A stretch of DNA of 64,000 bases from Actinomyces radicidentis (GTDB lineage: Bacteria > Actinomycetota > Actinomycetes > Actinomycetales > Actinomycetaceae), in contig NZ_CP014228.1 in assembly GCF_001553565.1 (NCBI RefSeq), positions 992,001 through 1,056,000 of the forward strand, in the 5' to 3' direction. The translations under genes and the position numbers were made by a program. Positions 25,204 through 33,311 of this stretch are shown here, piece by piece (the first letter of the stretch is position 1; the number at the start of each line of letters is the position of its first letter). The notes under the pieces are model-generated. The model did no database searches and was not told the DNA's origin. It worked only from the letters and a program-made list of their open reading frames with translations.

Positions 25204-28200
25204 ATGAGCCAGCCCACCGGCTCCCCCCTCTCCGGCACGCTCGACGCCACCGCCGACGCCCCGGTCGCGACCGTCGACCTCGCCGTCGGCGGCATGACCT
25301 GCGCGTCCTGCGTCGCGCGCGTCGAGAAGAAGCTCAACAAGCTCGACGGCGTCAACGCCTCCGTCAACCTCGCCACCGAGTCCGCGCACGTGACCCTCAC
25401 GCGGGACGTCACCGACGACGAGCTCGTCGGCGCCGTCGCCCGGGCCGGCTACACCGCGCAGGTCACCGACCGCGAAGAGCTGGGGCGCGCCGCAGCCGAG
25501 GAGGCTCCTGCCCCGTCCGTCCCGGACATCGCCTCCTTCGGCGTGGCCGACGCGACGGGCGAGCGGGTCGTCGACCTGTCGGTCCAGGGCATGACCTGCG
25601 CGTCCTGCGTGGCGCGGGTGGAGAAGAAGCTCAACAAGCTCGACGGCGTCGACGCCTCCGTCAACCTCGCCACCGAGTCGGCCCGAGTCACTGCCCCCGC
25701 CTCCGTCTCCGACGACGACCTCCTCGGAGCCGTCGCCCGCGCCGGCTACTCCGCGACGGTGACCGGAACCTCCCAGCCTGAGGGCGCGGACGTGCTGGTG
25801 GACCCGACCGCCTCTGACACCTCCGCGGGCTCTGCGGCCGGCAGCGGTTCCAGCGAAGGCCCTGGGGGCCGCACCGAAGGCGTGGCGGGTACGGCCGGGG
25901 CGGGCACGGCGCAGTCCGCTGCAGGAGCCGAGCGAGGAACGAGCGAGGCGGGTGGTAGCCGAGGCGCGGCCCCCAGGGCCGAAGCGGCCCCGACCCCGGC
26001 CCGCAAGCCCGCCCCCCGCATCGGCGAGTCGCAGATCGCCCGCGCCGCCGACCTCAAGCACCGCCTCATCGTGAGCCTCATCCTGTCGGTCCCCGTCATG
26101 GTCATCTCCATGGCGCCGGCTCTGCAGTTCTACGGCTGGCAGTGGGCGGTCGCGGCGATGGCCCTGCCGGTGGCGACCTGGGGCGCCTGGCCCTTCCACA
26201 AGGCGGCGTGGGGCGCGATCAAGCACGGCGCCTTCACCATGGACACGCTCGTGTCGATGGGTGTCATCGCGGCGACGGGCTGGAGCCTGTGGGCCCTCAT
26301 CTGGGGCGGCGCGGGCGAGCTCGGGATGCGCATGAGCATGGAGCTCATGCCGCGCTCCTCGGGCCACATGGCCCACATGTACTTCGAGTCGGCGGCCTGG
26401 GTGACGACCTTCCTCCTGGCGGGCCGCTTCGCGGAGGCGCGCGCCAAGTACCGCTCCGGCGACGCGCTGCGCGCCCTGCTCGAGCTGGGCGCCAAGGAGG
26501 TCACGGTCGTGACGCTCACCTCGCCGTCGGGCTCGACGGACGCCGTCGACGTCCTGGACGACGAGGGCGCCCCGCGCGCCGACGCGGTCCGCTCCGAGCG
26601 CCGCGCACCGGTGGACGAGCTGCGCGCCGGGGACCTGTTCTCCGTGCGCCCCGGCGAGAAGATCGCCACCGACGGCGTCGTCATCGAGGGCAGCTCCGCG
26701 GTGGACGCCTCGATGCTGACGGGCGAGTCGGTGCCGGTGGACGTCGCCGTGGGGGACGAGGTCACGGGTGCGACGGTCAACACCTCCGGCTCCCTGCTGG
26801 TGCGCGCGACGCGCGTCGGCGAGGGCACGACGCTGGCCCGCATCGGCAAGATGGTGACGGCCGCGCAGGCCGGCAAGGCCCCCGTCCAGCGCCTCGCGGA
26901 CCGGATCTCCGGCGTCTTCGTCCCGACGGTCATCGGCCTGGCCGTCCTCACCTTCCTCGGATGGCTGGCGCTCGGCCACCCGCTGCAGCACGCCTTCATG
27001 GCGGGGGTCGCGGTGCTCGTCATCGCCTGCCCCTGCGCGCTGGGTCTGGCGACGCCGACGGCGCTGCTGGTCGGCTCGGGCCGTGCGGCGCAGCTCGGCG
27101 TCGTCATCAAGGGCCCCGAGGTCCTGGAGTCGACGCGCGCCCTGGACACGATCGTCCTGGACAAGACGGGCACGATCACCGAGGGCCGCATGAGCCTCGA
27201 CGTCGAGCACGACGTCGCGGTCGTGGAGGCGGCCGGGGTCGGGAGCCCCGCCTCGGCTACCATCCGCGATCCTCGTTCCTCGGATCGCTCCCGCCAGGCC
27301 CACCACGCCTTCGACGAGGCTCCCAACCCCGTCCTCAGTGGACCGACGGCGACCGCACTCGCTCTCGCCGGAGCCGTGGAGCACGCCAGTGAGCACCCGG
27401 TGGCGCAGGCCATCGCGGTGTCGGCGCGCGACAACGTGGGTGAGCTCCCGCAGGTCGCGGACTTCTCGAACCACGAGGGCCGGGGGGTGTCCGGCCGGGT
27501 CGAGCTGGACGGCACCGTGCACGAGGTCGCCGTCGGCCGCCCGACCTGGCTCGCCGAGCAGGGCGTGAGCGTCCCCGACGCGATCACCACCGCCGTCGAC
27601 GACGCCCAGGTGACCGGCGCGACCGCCGTCGTCCTGGCCGTCGACGGCGCCGCCACCGCCGTGCTCGCCGTGCGGGACACGGTCCGCGAGTCCTCCAAGG
27701 CCGCGATCGGGCAGCTGCGGGAGATGGGCATCCGCCCGGTCCTGCTCACCGGCGACAACGCCCGCGCCGCCCAGCACGTCGCGGACGAGGTCGGCATCCC
27801 CGCGCAGGACGTGCGCGCGGAGGTCCTCCCGGGGGACAAGCGCGACGTCGTCACCGAGCTGCAGTCGCAGGGGCACGACGTCGGCATGGTCGGCGACGGC
27901 GTCAACGACGCCGCGGCCCTGGCGCAGGCCGGCACGCAGGGCCTCGGCTTCGCGATGGGCTCGGGCACGGACGTGGCGATCGAGGCCGCGGACATCACCC
28001 TGGTGCGAGCGGACCTGGACGCGGCGGTGACCGCGATCCGGATCAGCCGCCAGACGCTGCGGATCATCAAGCAGAACCTGTTCTGGGCCTTCATCTACAA
28101 CGTGCTCGGCATCCCGCTGGCGGCGCTGGGCCTGCTCAACCCGATGATCGCGGGCGGCGCGATGGCCTGCTCGAGCGTCATCGTGGTGACGAACTCCCTG

Positions 28201-28221
28201 CGCCTGCGCCGCGCCGGCTGA
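25204..28221 (+). CDS. copA: Cu(I)-translocating P-type ATPase with two palindromic-element insertions
   Basis: Exports Cu(I) across the cytoplasmic membrane using ATP. The 1,005-residue protein has two N-terminal HMA domains (Cys33/Cys36 and Cys132/Cys135, both MTCASC), eight membrane helices, the ion-path motif ACPCALG (Cys609, Cys611), the phosphorylated Asp653 (DKTGT), the N-domain EHPVAQAI (His731) and [10 protein letters not shown] (~898). It is longer than typical CopA (~750-830) partly because of a Gly/Ser/Ala-rich insert at residues 219-259 and an insert at 678-709. Both inserts coincide exactly with inverted-repeat elements (25858-25980, 27235-27330) that begin and end on codon boundaries. 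Both lie in tolerant places (linker after HMA2; start of the N-domain), so function is likely kept. Confidence 0.93.
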   Translation: MSQPTGSPLSGTLDATADAPVATVDLAVGGMTCASCVARVEKKLNKLDGVNASVNLATESAHVTLTRDVTDDELVGAVARAGYTAQVTDREELGRAAAEEAPAPSVPDIASFGVADATGERVVDLSVQGMTCASCVARVEKKLNKLDGVDASVNLATESARVTAPASVSDDDLLGAVARAGYSATVTGTSQPEGADVLVDPTASDTSAGSAAGSGSSEGPGGRTEGVAGTAGAGTAQSAAGAERGTSEAGGSRGAAPRAEAAPTPARKPAPRIGESQIARAADLKHRLIVSLILSVPVMVISMAPALQFYGWQWAVAAMALPVATWGAWPFHKAAWGAIKHGAFTMDTLVSMGVIAATGWSLWALIWGGAGELGMRMSMELMPRSSGHMAHMYFESAAWVTTFLLAGRFAEARAKYRSGDALRALLELGAKEVTVVTLTSPSGSTDAVDVLDDEGAPRADAVRSERRAPVDELRAGDLFSVRPGEKIATDGVVIEGSSAVDASMLTGESVPVDVAVGDEVTGATVNTSGSLLVRATRVGEGTTLARIGKMVTAAQAGKAPVQRLADRISGVFVPTVIGLAVLTFLGWLALGHPLQHAFMAGVAVLVIACPCALGLATPTALLVGSGRAAQLGVVIKGPEVLESTRALDTIVLDKTGTITEGRMSLDVEHDVAVVEAAGVGSPASATIRDPRSSDRSRQAHHAFDEAPNPVLSGPTATALALAGAVEHASEHPVAQAIAVSARDNVGELPQVADFSNHEGRGVSGRVELDGTVHEVAVGRPTWLAEQGVSVPDAITTAVDDAQVTGATAVVLAVDGAATAVLAVRDTVRESSKAAIGQLREMGIRPVLLTGDNARAAQHVADEVGIPAQDVRAEVLPGDKRDVVTELQSQGHDVGMVGDGVNDAAALAQAGTQGLGFAMGSGTDVAIEAADITLVRADLDAAVTAIRISRQTLRIIKQNLFWAFIYNVLGIPLAALGLLNPMIAGGAMACSSVIVVTNSLRLRRAG
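25858..25980. repeat. TIR element inserted in frame in copA (element 1, 123 bp)
   Basis: Terminal inverted repeats GGCCCTGGGGGCCGC (25858-25872) and its exact complement (25966-25980) enclose 93 bp. The length is 41 codons and starts on a codon boundary. Its right part, read on the minus strand (GCGCCTCGGCTACCACC ... CTCGTTCCTCG), matches element 2 at 27235-27330, so the two are related and in opposite orientation. Confidence 0.75.
27235..27330. repeat. TIR element inserted in frame in copA (element 2, 96 bp)
   Basis: Terminal inverted repeats GGGGTCGGGAGCC (27235-27247) and GGCTCCCAACCCC (27318-27330), one mismatch. The inner part, CGCCTCGGCTACCATCC then GCGATCCTCGTTCCTCGGAT, matches element 1 in reverse orientation. 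It is 32 codons long, in frame, between DKTGT and EHP of CopA. Confidence 0.7.
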
Positions 28222-28243
28222 GCCCTCGCCGGCTCGAGCCCCT

Positions 28244-28316
28244 CACAGAGGCAGACATCCTCGGCACAGGACGACGCCGTCGGCGTCGTCCTGTGCCGAG
28301 GATGTCTGCCTCTGTG
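28244..28316. terminator. 73-bp perfect palindrome after copA
   Basis: Two perfectly complementary 36-nt arms (28244-28279 and 28281-28316) around a single T, 22 bp after the copA stop. As RNA it would be an extremely stable hairpin and probably terminates the copper operon; as DNA it could extrude a cruciform. It has no T-tract. This is the longest perfect stem in the window. Confidence 0.75.
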
Positions 28317-28430
28317 CGCTGGAGCCGCCCGAGCCGCACCTCACCCCGCCTCACCTCACCCCTCCTCACCGCGCCCCGCCGGGCAGCGGAACGGCCGCCG
28401 CCACCCGGCCCCGCCCTTACACTCGCGACC

Positions 28431-31286
28431 ATGACCGACGAGGCCGCTCCCACCAGCCCGGACGCCCCCGACGTCCCGGCACCCGCGCCCGCGACGTCGC
28501 CCGTCGGCATCCCCCGCATCGGCGTCGCACCCGTCGCCCCGCCCCGGCCGCGCTCGGCGCCGGTGGTCCGCTCGCGCACGCTCCTCGTCGACGCCCCGCT
28601 GCAGCGCCTGCGCCGCACCGAGGACCTCCTCGACCTCGTCCTGTGCGTGCTCGGCGTCGGCTCCATGCTCATCCTCGCCGCCTACGCGCACGAGACCACC
28701 ACCGGCGTCACCCAGGACGTCCAGAACGCCCTCGCCGTGGTGCTCCGCCAGATCCTCGTCTTCCCCCTGCAGGCCATCGAGGGCCTGGCCACCCTCATCC
28801 TCCCGATCGCCGTCCTCCTTGACCAGGTCCTCCACCGCGCCTGGCGCGGCGCCGCCCTGTCCGGCCTCGCCGCCGTCGGCGGCTGGCTCATCGGCGTCCT
28901 CGCGCACGCGGCCGTCGCTGCCTGGGCTCCGACAGCGCTCGTCTCCGGTCTCACGGTCACGGCCTCCGGCAGCGCCCAGATCGGCATCTCGGCGACCTTC
29001 GCCTCGCTGGCCGCCCTGCTGACCGCGGCGGGCGAGCGACGCTCCTCCTCGATGGTCCGCTACGGCTGGGCCGCGGTGTGGACCGTCGTCGGCCTCGCCG
29101 TCCTGCGCTCGGCCCTCAGCCTGCCGGGCGCCGTCCTGTCCGTCCTGCTGGGACGGCTCGTCGGCGTCGCCGTCCGCTACGCCTTCGGGGTGGAGGACCG
29201 CCGCGTCCACGGCATCAACCTGGTCCGGGCCCTGCGCCGCGCCGGGGTCGACGCCGTCAGGGTCGTCCGGATGGACCCGGCCCCGGAGTCCCGGGCCTGG
29301 ACCGTCACGACCGACTCGCCCCTGGGCTACACCGAGCGCGTCCGCGAGAACCCGCTCACCGCGCCCGTCCCGGACGAGCAGCTCCCCGGCGTCGGGGACG
29401 ACCTGCCCGACGAGGTCGCCGTCCCCGAGGACGCCCCCTCCCCCGACGCCGCGGGCGCTGCCCCCGACCGCGGCGGCGACGCCGTCCAGGGCTCCCTCTT
29501 CGGCTCCTCCCAGCACGACGACGGCGCGGTCGGCCTCGACGGGCAGCCCGAGGACGTCAACCGGATCGTCCCCGCCGACGACGTCGACCTGGCAGCCGTC
29601 CTCGCGGAGGCCCACTCCGGGGCGCTCGTCGAGGGCCGGCCCTCCGCCCACCGCCTCTACGCCGTCTGGGACTCCGAGGGCCGCCGCCGCGACGTCACCC
29701 TCCTCGACTCCGACCGCCAGGTCGCCGGCTTCCTCTCCACCGTCTGGGACCGCCTGCGCGTCAAGGGCCTCTCCCCCGACCGCGACCTGTCCGTGCGCCC
29801 CGCGGCCGAGCACGCCGCCCTCATGACCCTCGAGGCCCGCCGCGCCGGCGTGCGCACCCCGGGCCTGTTCGGCATGGCCGAGGCCGACGAGTCCGTCCTC
29901 CTCGTCACCGACCACATCGTCGGCGCCCGCTCGCTCGGGGACCTCGGCGACGAGGCCAGCGACGACGTCCTCGCCCAGCTGTGGGACCAGGTGCGCCGCG
30001 CCCACGCCGCCGGCCTCGCCCATCGCGCCATCGACGGCTCGAGCGTCATCGTCGACGCCACCGGCCGCGTCTGGCTCCTCGACTGGGACTCCGGCGAGAC
30101 GATCTCCACCGAGCTGTCCCGCCGCGTCGACCTCGCCCAGACCCTCGCCCTCGTCGCCTCCGTCGCCGGGTTGGACCGGGCCATCGCGACCGCCTCCCGC
30201 TCCCTCACCACCGAGCAGCTCGCCTCGATCGCGCCGATGCTGCAGCGCGTCGTCCTCCCCGTGGCGACCCGTGAGGCGATGGGCCGCCGCGGCAAGGTGC
30301 TCCAGGAGCTGCGCGACGCCCTCGTCTCCCTCACGCCGACGGCGCACGCGGAGCCCGCCAAGCTCAACCGCTTCTCGGCGCGCACCGTCATCATGGCGGT
30401 CATCGCGCTCGTCGCCCTGTACACGCTGCTGGGCCGGATGAACTTCGAGGAGATCAGCTCCGCCGTCGCCGACGCGAACGTGTGGTGGATCCTCGGGGCC
30501 CTCGTCTTCTCCCTGGCCACCTACGTGGGCGCCGGCATCTCGCTCGTGGCCTTCTCCCCGGTGCGCCTGAGCCTGTGGAGGTCGACCGAGGTGCACCTGG
30601 CGAGCTCGGTGGTCTCCCTCGTCGCGCCGGCGGGAGTGGGCGGTGCGGCCATCAACCTGCGCTTCCTCAACCGCAAGGGCGTCCCGACGGCGATCGGCGT
30701 CGCCACCGTGGCCCTCGTCCAGGTCATCCAGTTCGGCGTCACCGTCGTGCTGCTGCTCATCCTCGCGGCGACGACCGGCCAGTCGACGGGGCTCACGCTG
30801 CCGTCCGGCTGGGTCATCGCCCTGGCGCTCGTGCTCGTCGCAGCCGTCGCGATCGCGCTCGTCATCCCCAAGGTCCGCACCTGGATCTGGGCGAAGATCG
30901 AGCCGACCTACCGCCAGGTGTGGCCGCGGCTCGTGTGGGTCGTGTCCAACCCGGTGCGTCTGGCCGCGGGCGTGGGCGGCACGATCATCCTGTCGCTCTC
31001 CTACATCCTGGCCTTCGGGGCGAGCCTGTGGGCCTTCGGCTACACCCTGTCCTTCTCGGTCCTCGCGATCACGTACCTCGCGTCCAACACGGTCGGCTCG
31101 ATCGTGCCCTCCCCCGGTGGCATCGGCCCGGTGGAGCTGGCGCTGACGGCCGGTCTGGCGACGGCGGGCGTACCGAGCGGTGTGGCCCTGTCGACGGCGC
31201 TCGTGTACCGCCTCGTCACCTTCTGGATCCCGATCCCGGTGGGCTGGCTGAGCCTGCAGCGCCTCCAGAAGAAGGGCGACCTCTAG
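28431..31286 (+). CDS. Kinase-like/LPG-synthase-TM (UPF0104) membrane protein
   Basis: A 951-residue protein in three parts. Residues ~60-260 hold about six membrane segments. Residues ~380-620 form a soluble domain resembling an aminoglycoside-phosphotransferase/kinase fold (HAAGLAHRAIDGSSVIVDA followed by VWLLDWDSGE, positions of the catalytic loop and metal-binding Asp). Residues ~640-951 carry about eight helices of the lysylphosphatidylglycerol-synthase TM (AglD/UPF0104) family, with the NTVGSIVPSPGGIGPVELAL signature. Such fusions occur in actinobacteria and are thought to act on lipid-linked substrates, but function is unproven. ATG 28431 follows TTACACTCGCGACC (leaderless). The stop codon TAG lies in the target duplication of the IS481 element. 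Confidence 0.82.
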   Translation: MTDEAAPTSPDAPDVPAPAPATSPVGIPRIGVAPVAPPRPRSAPVVRSRTLLVDAPLQRLRRTEDLLDLVLCVLGVGSMLILAAYAHETTTGVTQDVQNALAVVLRQILVFPLQAIEGLATLILPIAVLLDQVLHRAWRGAALSGLAAVGGWLIGVLAHAAVAAWAPTALVSGLTVTASGSAQIGISATFASLAALLTAAGERRSSSMVRYGWAAVWTVVGLAVLRSALSLPGAVLSVLLGRLVGVAVRYAFGVEDRRVHGINLVRALRRAGVDAVRVVRMDPAPESRAWTVTTDSPLGYTERVRENPLTAPVPDEQLPGVGDDLPDEVAVPEDAPSPDAAGAAPDRGGDAVQGSLFGSSQHDDGAVGLDGQPEDVNRIVPADDVDLAAVLAEAHSGALVEGRPSAHRLYAVWDSEGRRRDVTLLDSDRQVAGFLSTVWDRLRVKGLSPDRDLSVRPAAEHAALMTLEARRAGVRTPGLFGMAEADESVLLVTDHIVGARSLGDLGDEASDDVLAQLWDQVRRAHAAGLAHRAIDGSSVIVDATGRVWLLDWDSGETISTELSRRVDLAQTLALVASVAGLDRAIATASRSLTTEQLASIAPMLQRVVLPVATREAMGRRGKVLQELRDALVSLTPTAHAEPAKLNRFSARTVIMAVIALVALYTLLGRMNFEEISSAVADANVWWILGALVFSLATYVGAGISLVAFSPVRLSLWRSTEVHLASSVVSLVAPAGVGGAAINLRFLNRKGVPTAIGVATVALVQVIQFGVTVVLLLILAATTGQSTGLTLPSGWVIALALVLVAAVAIALVIPKVRTWIWAKIEPTYRQVWPRLVWVVSNPVRLAAGVGGTIILSLSYILAFGASLWAFGYTLSFSVLAITYLASNTVGSIVPSPGGIGPVELALTAGLATAGVPSGVALSTALVYRLVTFWIPIPVGWLSLQRLQKKGDL

Positions 31287-31287
31287 G

Positions 31288-32379
31288 TGTACTTCACCGG
31301 GAGGTTGTGAACGGTCGAGGTAGCGAGGACCTCCGGGCAGGATGTGGGTTACCGCACTCGCATCCTGACCACGGAGGTCCTCATGACTCACGCTAACGCG
31401 CCTTTGACGCCGGAGGGGCGTCGTCGCCTCGCTGTTCTCGTCGTCGATCAGGGCTGGTCCCTGCGGCGCGCCGCCGAACGGTTCCAGTGCTCGCCGGCGA
31501 CGGCGAAGCGGTGGGTGGACAGGTACCGGTCCGGGCTGGAGCTGACCGACCGAAGCTCGAGGCCGAGTTCCTCCCCAGGGCGACTGCCTCGCAGGACGGA
31601 GCACCGGATCATCGCGCTGCGGTTCACACGTCGGTGGGGTCCCCACCGGATCGCCTATCACCTGCGGCTGCACCGCTCCACGGTCGGACGGGTACTGGCC
31701 CGCTATCACATGCCGAAGCTGGCCAACATCGACCAGTCCACCGGGCTGCCAGTGCGCAAGCCGGCACCGCGGCGGTACGAGGTCGCTGCGCCCGGCCTGC
31801 TGGTGCACGTTGACGTCAAGAAGCAAGGCCGCATCCCCGACGGCGGCGGCTGGCGGGTCCACGGTCGCGGATCCGTCCAGGACCGCACCGCGGGCGCTGT
31901 GCGCGATCGAGCCGCCAGGGCAGGGGCGCCGGGCTCGCGCGGCTACCGGTACCTGCACCACGCCGTCGACGACTACTCCAGGGTCGCGTACTCCGAGATC
32001 CTCGACGACGAGCGCAAGGAGACCGCGGCCGCCTTCTGGCAACGAGCGAACGCGTTCTTCTCCGGCCTCGGCGTCACCGTCACCGCCGTGATGACGGACA
32101 ATGGCGCCTGCTACCGCTCGCGCGCCTTCGCTGATGCCCTCGGCCAGGCCGTCAAGCACAAGTGGACCAAGCCCTACCGGCCGCAGACCAACGGCAAGGT
32201 CGAGCGCTTCAACCGCACTCTCGCCGCCGAGTGGGCGTATGCCGCCGTCTACACCGACGAGGCAGAGCGAACCGCCGCCTACACGACCTGGCTGCACTAC
32301 TACAATCACCACCGACCCCACACCGGAATCGGCGGCCAGACCCCCTCAGACCGCGTTCACAACCTCACGGGGAAGTACA
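31288..32379 (+). mobile_element. IS481-family insertion sequence with 6-bp target duplication
   Basis: A 1,092-bp element. Its ends are inverted repeats starting TGTACTTC (left TGTACTTCACCGGGAGGTTG; right, on the minus strand, TGTACTTCCCCGTGAGGTTG), 24 of the first 26 bases matching. It is flanked by the direct repeat TCTAGG at 31282-31287 and 32380-32385. The target contained the TAG stop of the upstream gene, so that stop is preserved and a second TAG now terminates the transposase. Intact ends and an intact frame suggest a recent, possibly active copy. It marks the left border of the RiPP cluster. Confidence 0.9.
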
Positions 32380-32384
32380 TCTAG
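31383..32384 (+). CDS. IS481-family transposase
   Basis: A 333-residue DDE transposase. The N-terminus has a helix-turn-helix (LVVDQGWSLRRAAERFQCSP) and the core the acidic triad in GLLVHVDVKKQGRIPDGGGW, AVMTDNGACYRS and NGKVERFNRTLAAEWAY, all typical of IS481. ATG 31383 is preceded by GGAGGTCCTC. The stop codon TAG (32382-32384) is supplied by the right copy of the target duplication, outside the element proper. The frame is complete. Confidence 0.93.
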   Translation: MTHANAPLTPEGRRRLAVLVVDQGWSLRRAAERFQCSPATAKRWVDRYRSGLELTDRSSRPSSSPGRLPRRTEHRIIALRFTRRWGPHRIAYHLRLHRSTVGRVLARYHMPKLANIDQSTGLPVRKPAPRRYEVAAPGLLVHVDVKKQGRIPDGGGWRVHGRGSVQDRTAGAVRDRAARAGAPGSRGYRYLHHAVDDYSRVAYSEILDDERKETAAAFWQRANAFFSGLGVTVTAVMTDNGACYRSRAFADALGQAVKHKWTKPYRPQTNGKVERFNRTLAAEWAYAAVYTDEAERTAAYTTWLHYYNHHRPHTGIGGQTPSDRVHNLTGKYI

Positions 32385-32442
32385 GCAGCGCGCGGCGGAC
32401 GCCCTCACCAGGGCTCGGCCGCGAGCACCACGACGACCTCAT

Positions 32443-32479
32443 CGCCCCGGGCGGTCGGCTCCTCCGACCGGCCGGGGCG
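32443..32479. terminator. Hairpin, probably the original terminator of the LPG-synthase-like gene
   Basis: A 16-bp stem with one mismatch (CGCCCCGGGCGGTCGG / CCGACCGGCCGGGGCG, loop CTCCT) lies right of the IS481 element, 58 bp after its target duplication. Without the IS it would be about 60 bp behind the stop of the upstream gene. Confidence 0.55.
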
Positions 32480-32527
32480 ACGTCGTCGACGGCGGCTCCG
32501 GCGCCACCGCCTCACTGTCCGAACCAT

Positions 32528-32580
32528 CCGATCGACCCCGTCGACCGGCCGATACCGTGCGTGACGCGGACGACTGGAAT
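32528..32580 (+). promoter_or_regulatory. Candidate promoter and regulator boxes upstream of the precursor genes
   Basis: Two CCGAT motifs start at 32528 (CCGATCGA) and 32549 (CCGATACC), 21 bp apart, i.e. two helical turns. A -10-like TGGAAT lies at 32575-32580. The boxes sit where an activator would bind. Similar CCGATCG boxes with about 21-bp spacing are found upstream of the exporter genes (36942-36972) and the second methyltransferase (42976-43012). The 67 bp from here to the precursor start hold nothing else recognisable except GAAAGGA as ribosome-binding site. Confidence 0.4.
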
Positions 32581-32646
32581 GGGCCTCGTCAACAACGACA
32601 CCACGCTCACGACGGCGCGAGCACCCTCCACCCTGAAAGGAATCCC

Positions 32647-32784
32647 ATGAACACCACGATCACCGAGCTCGAGACCCTGGAGGCGCCGGGCTGGCTGGAG
32701 TGGACGGTCGGCATCGGAGTCGGCGGCGTCGCCTCCGGCGGCCTCATCTACGGCGGCATCGCCATCGGCGTCGCCCTCACCTGA
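32647..32784 (+). CDS. Daptide-type RiPP precursor peptide 1
   Basis: A 45-residue peptide. The acidic leader (MNTTITELETLEAPG) ends near LEAPGW, and the core is a Gly/Val/Ile-rich hydrophobic helix ending GGIAIGVALT. The last 13 residues are nearly identical to those of precursor 2, including the C-terminal Thr, the residue that daptide enzymes convert to a dimethylated diamine. A good ribosome-binding site (AAAGGA) precedes ATG 32647. It is expressed first in the cluster. The class call depends on the neighbouring enzymes as much as on the peptide itself. The cleavage site is not visible; around APGW is my inference. Confidence 0.82.
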   Translation: MNTTITELETLEAPGWLEWTVGIGVGGVASGGLIYGGIAIGVALT

Positions 32785-32832
32785 GCCCCCGCCCCAGACC
32801 CTCATCCAAGCCACGCACGTCAGGAGACAACC

Positions 32833-33009
32833 ATGACCTCAACGCTCGACACCGACCTCGCCTTCGCCTCGATCATCGCGGACATCGAACCCCTCGAGTC
32901 CCTCGACGCCCCGTGGAACTGGGGCGAATTCTACGGCGGCGTCGCCATCGGGGTGGGCGCCGGCGGCGTCGTCGTCGGCGGCATCGCCGTCGGCGTCGCC
33001 CTCACCTGA
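32833..33009 (+). CDS. Daptide-type RiPP precursor peptide 2
   Basis: A 58-residue peptide with a longer acidic leader (MTSTLDTDLAFASIIADIEP, then LESLDAPW) and a core rich in Gly/Val (WGEFYGGVAIGVGAGGVVVG) ending GGIAVGVALT. The LExLxAPxxW junction and the C-terminal 13 residues match precursor 1, indicating duplication and shared processing. The core has no Cys and almost no Ser, and only the terminal Thr. AGGAGA precedes ATG 32833. A hydrophobic helical core with charged ends would suit membrane activity, as reported for daptides. Confidence 0.85.
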   Translation: MTSTLDTDLAFASIIADIEPLESLDAPWNWGEFYGGVAIGVGAGGVVVGGIAVGVALT

Positions 33010-33113
33010 GCGGCCACGGCATCGGGGTCGGCAGCCGCCGCACCGGCGGCTGCCGACCCCGCGGCCCACGAGCCGCGCCCCCACCCATCCCCCCCACGAT
33101 CTGGAGCACCACC

Positions 33114-33311
33114 ATGAACTCGACCACCACCAACCTGCTGCCCACCGTCCTGCTCAGCCTCACGGCCGTCCTGGGCGCCCTCACCGCGGTGCTCATCGCC
33201 GTCGGCACCGTCGGCCCGGCCGCCTACACCTGCCTCGGCCTCGCCGCCCTGTGCGCCCTCGGCGGCGGCATCGCCATCGGCCTCAACCGCTCCAAGCGGA
33301 CGCCTCGGTGA
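33114..33311 (+). CDS. Small two-helix membrane protein of the RiPP cluster (possible immunity)
   Basis: A 65-residue protein with two predicted membrane helices (NLLPTVLLSLTAVLGALTAV and AYTCLGLAALCALGGGIAIG) and a basic tail (NRSKRTPR). It is not a third precursor: there is no acidic leader and no C-terminal Thr. Its place between precursors and tailoring enzymes and its small membrane character suggest self-protection, which is inference. ATG 33114 has GGAG upstream. Its stop overlaps the GTG of the next gene by 4 bp, so the two are translationally coupled. Confidence 0.7.
   Translation: MNSTTTNLLPTVLLSLTAVLGALTAVLIAVGTVGPAAYTCLGLAALCALGGGIAIGLNRSKRTPR

Noticed and set aside
24343-27876. 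A 1,177-codon open frame on the minus strand opposite csoR-copZ-copA
   Set aside because: Antisense to three well-supported copper genes, with shadow-type composition and no domain.
28356-32321. A 1,321-codon open frame on the minus strand opposite the LPG-synthase-like gene and the transposase
   Set aside because: It is antisense to two genes with clear motifs, has the Val/Asp/Gly/Arg-rich composition of GC-shadow frames, and runs through the IS481 boundary.
33114-33311. Third daptide precursor
   Set aside because: It has two full membrane helices and a basic tail, no acidic leader and no C-terminal Thr, so it is better described as a small membrane protein.
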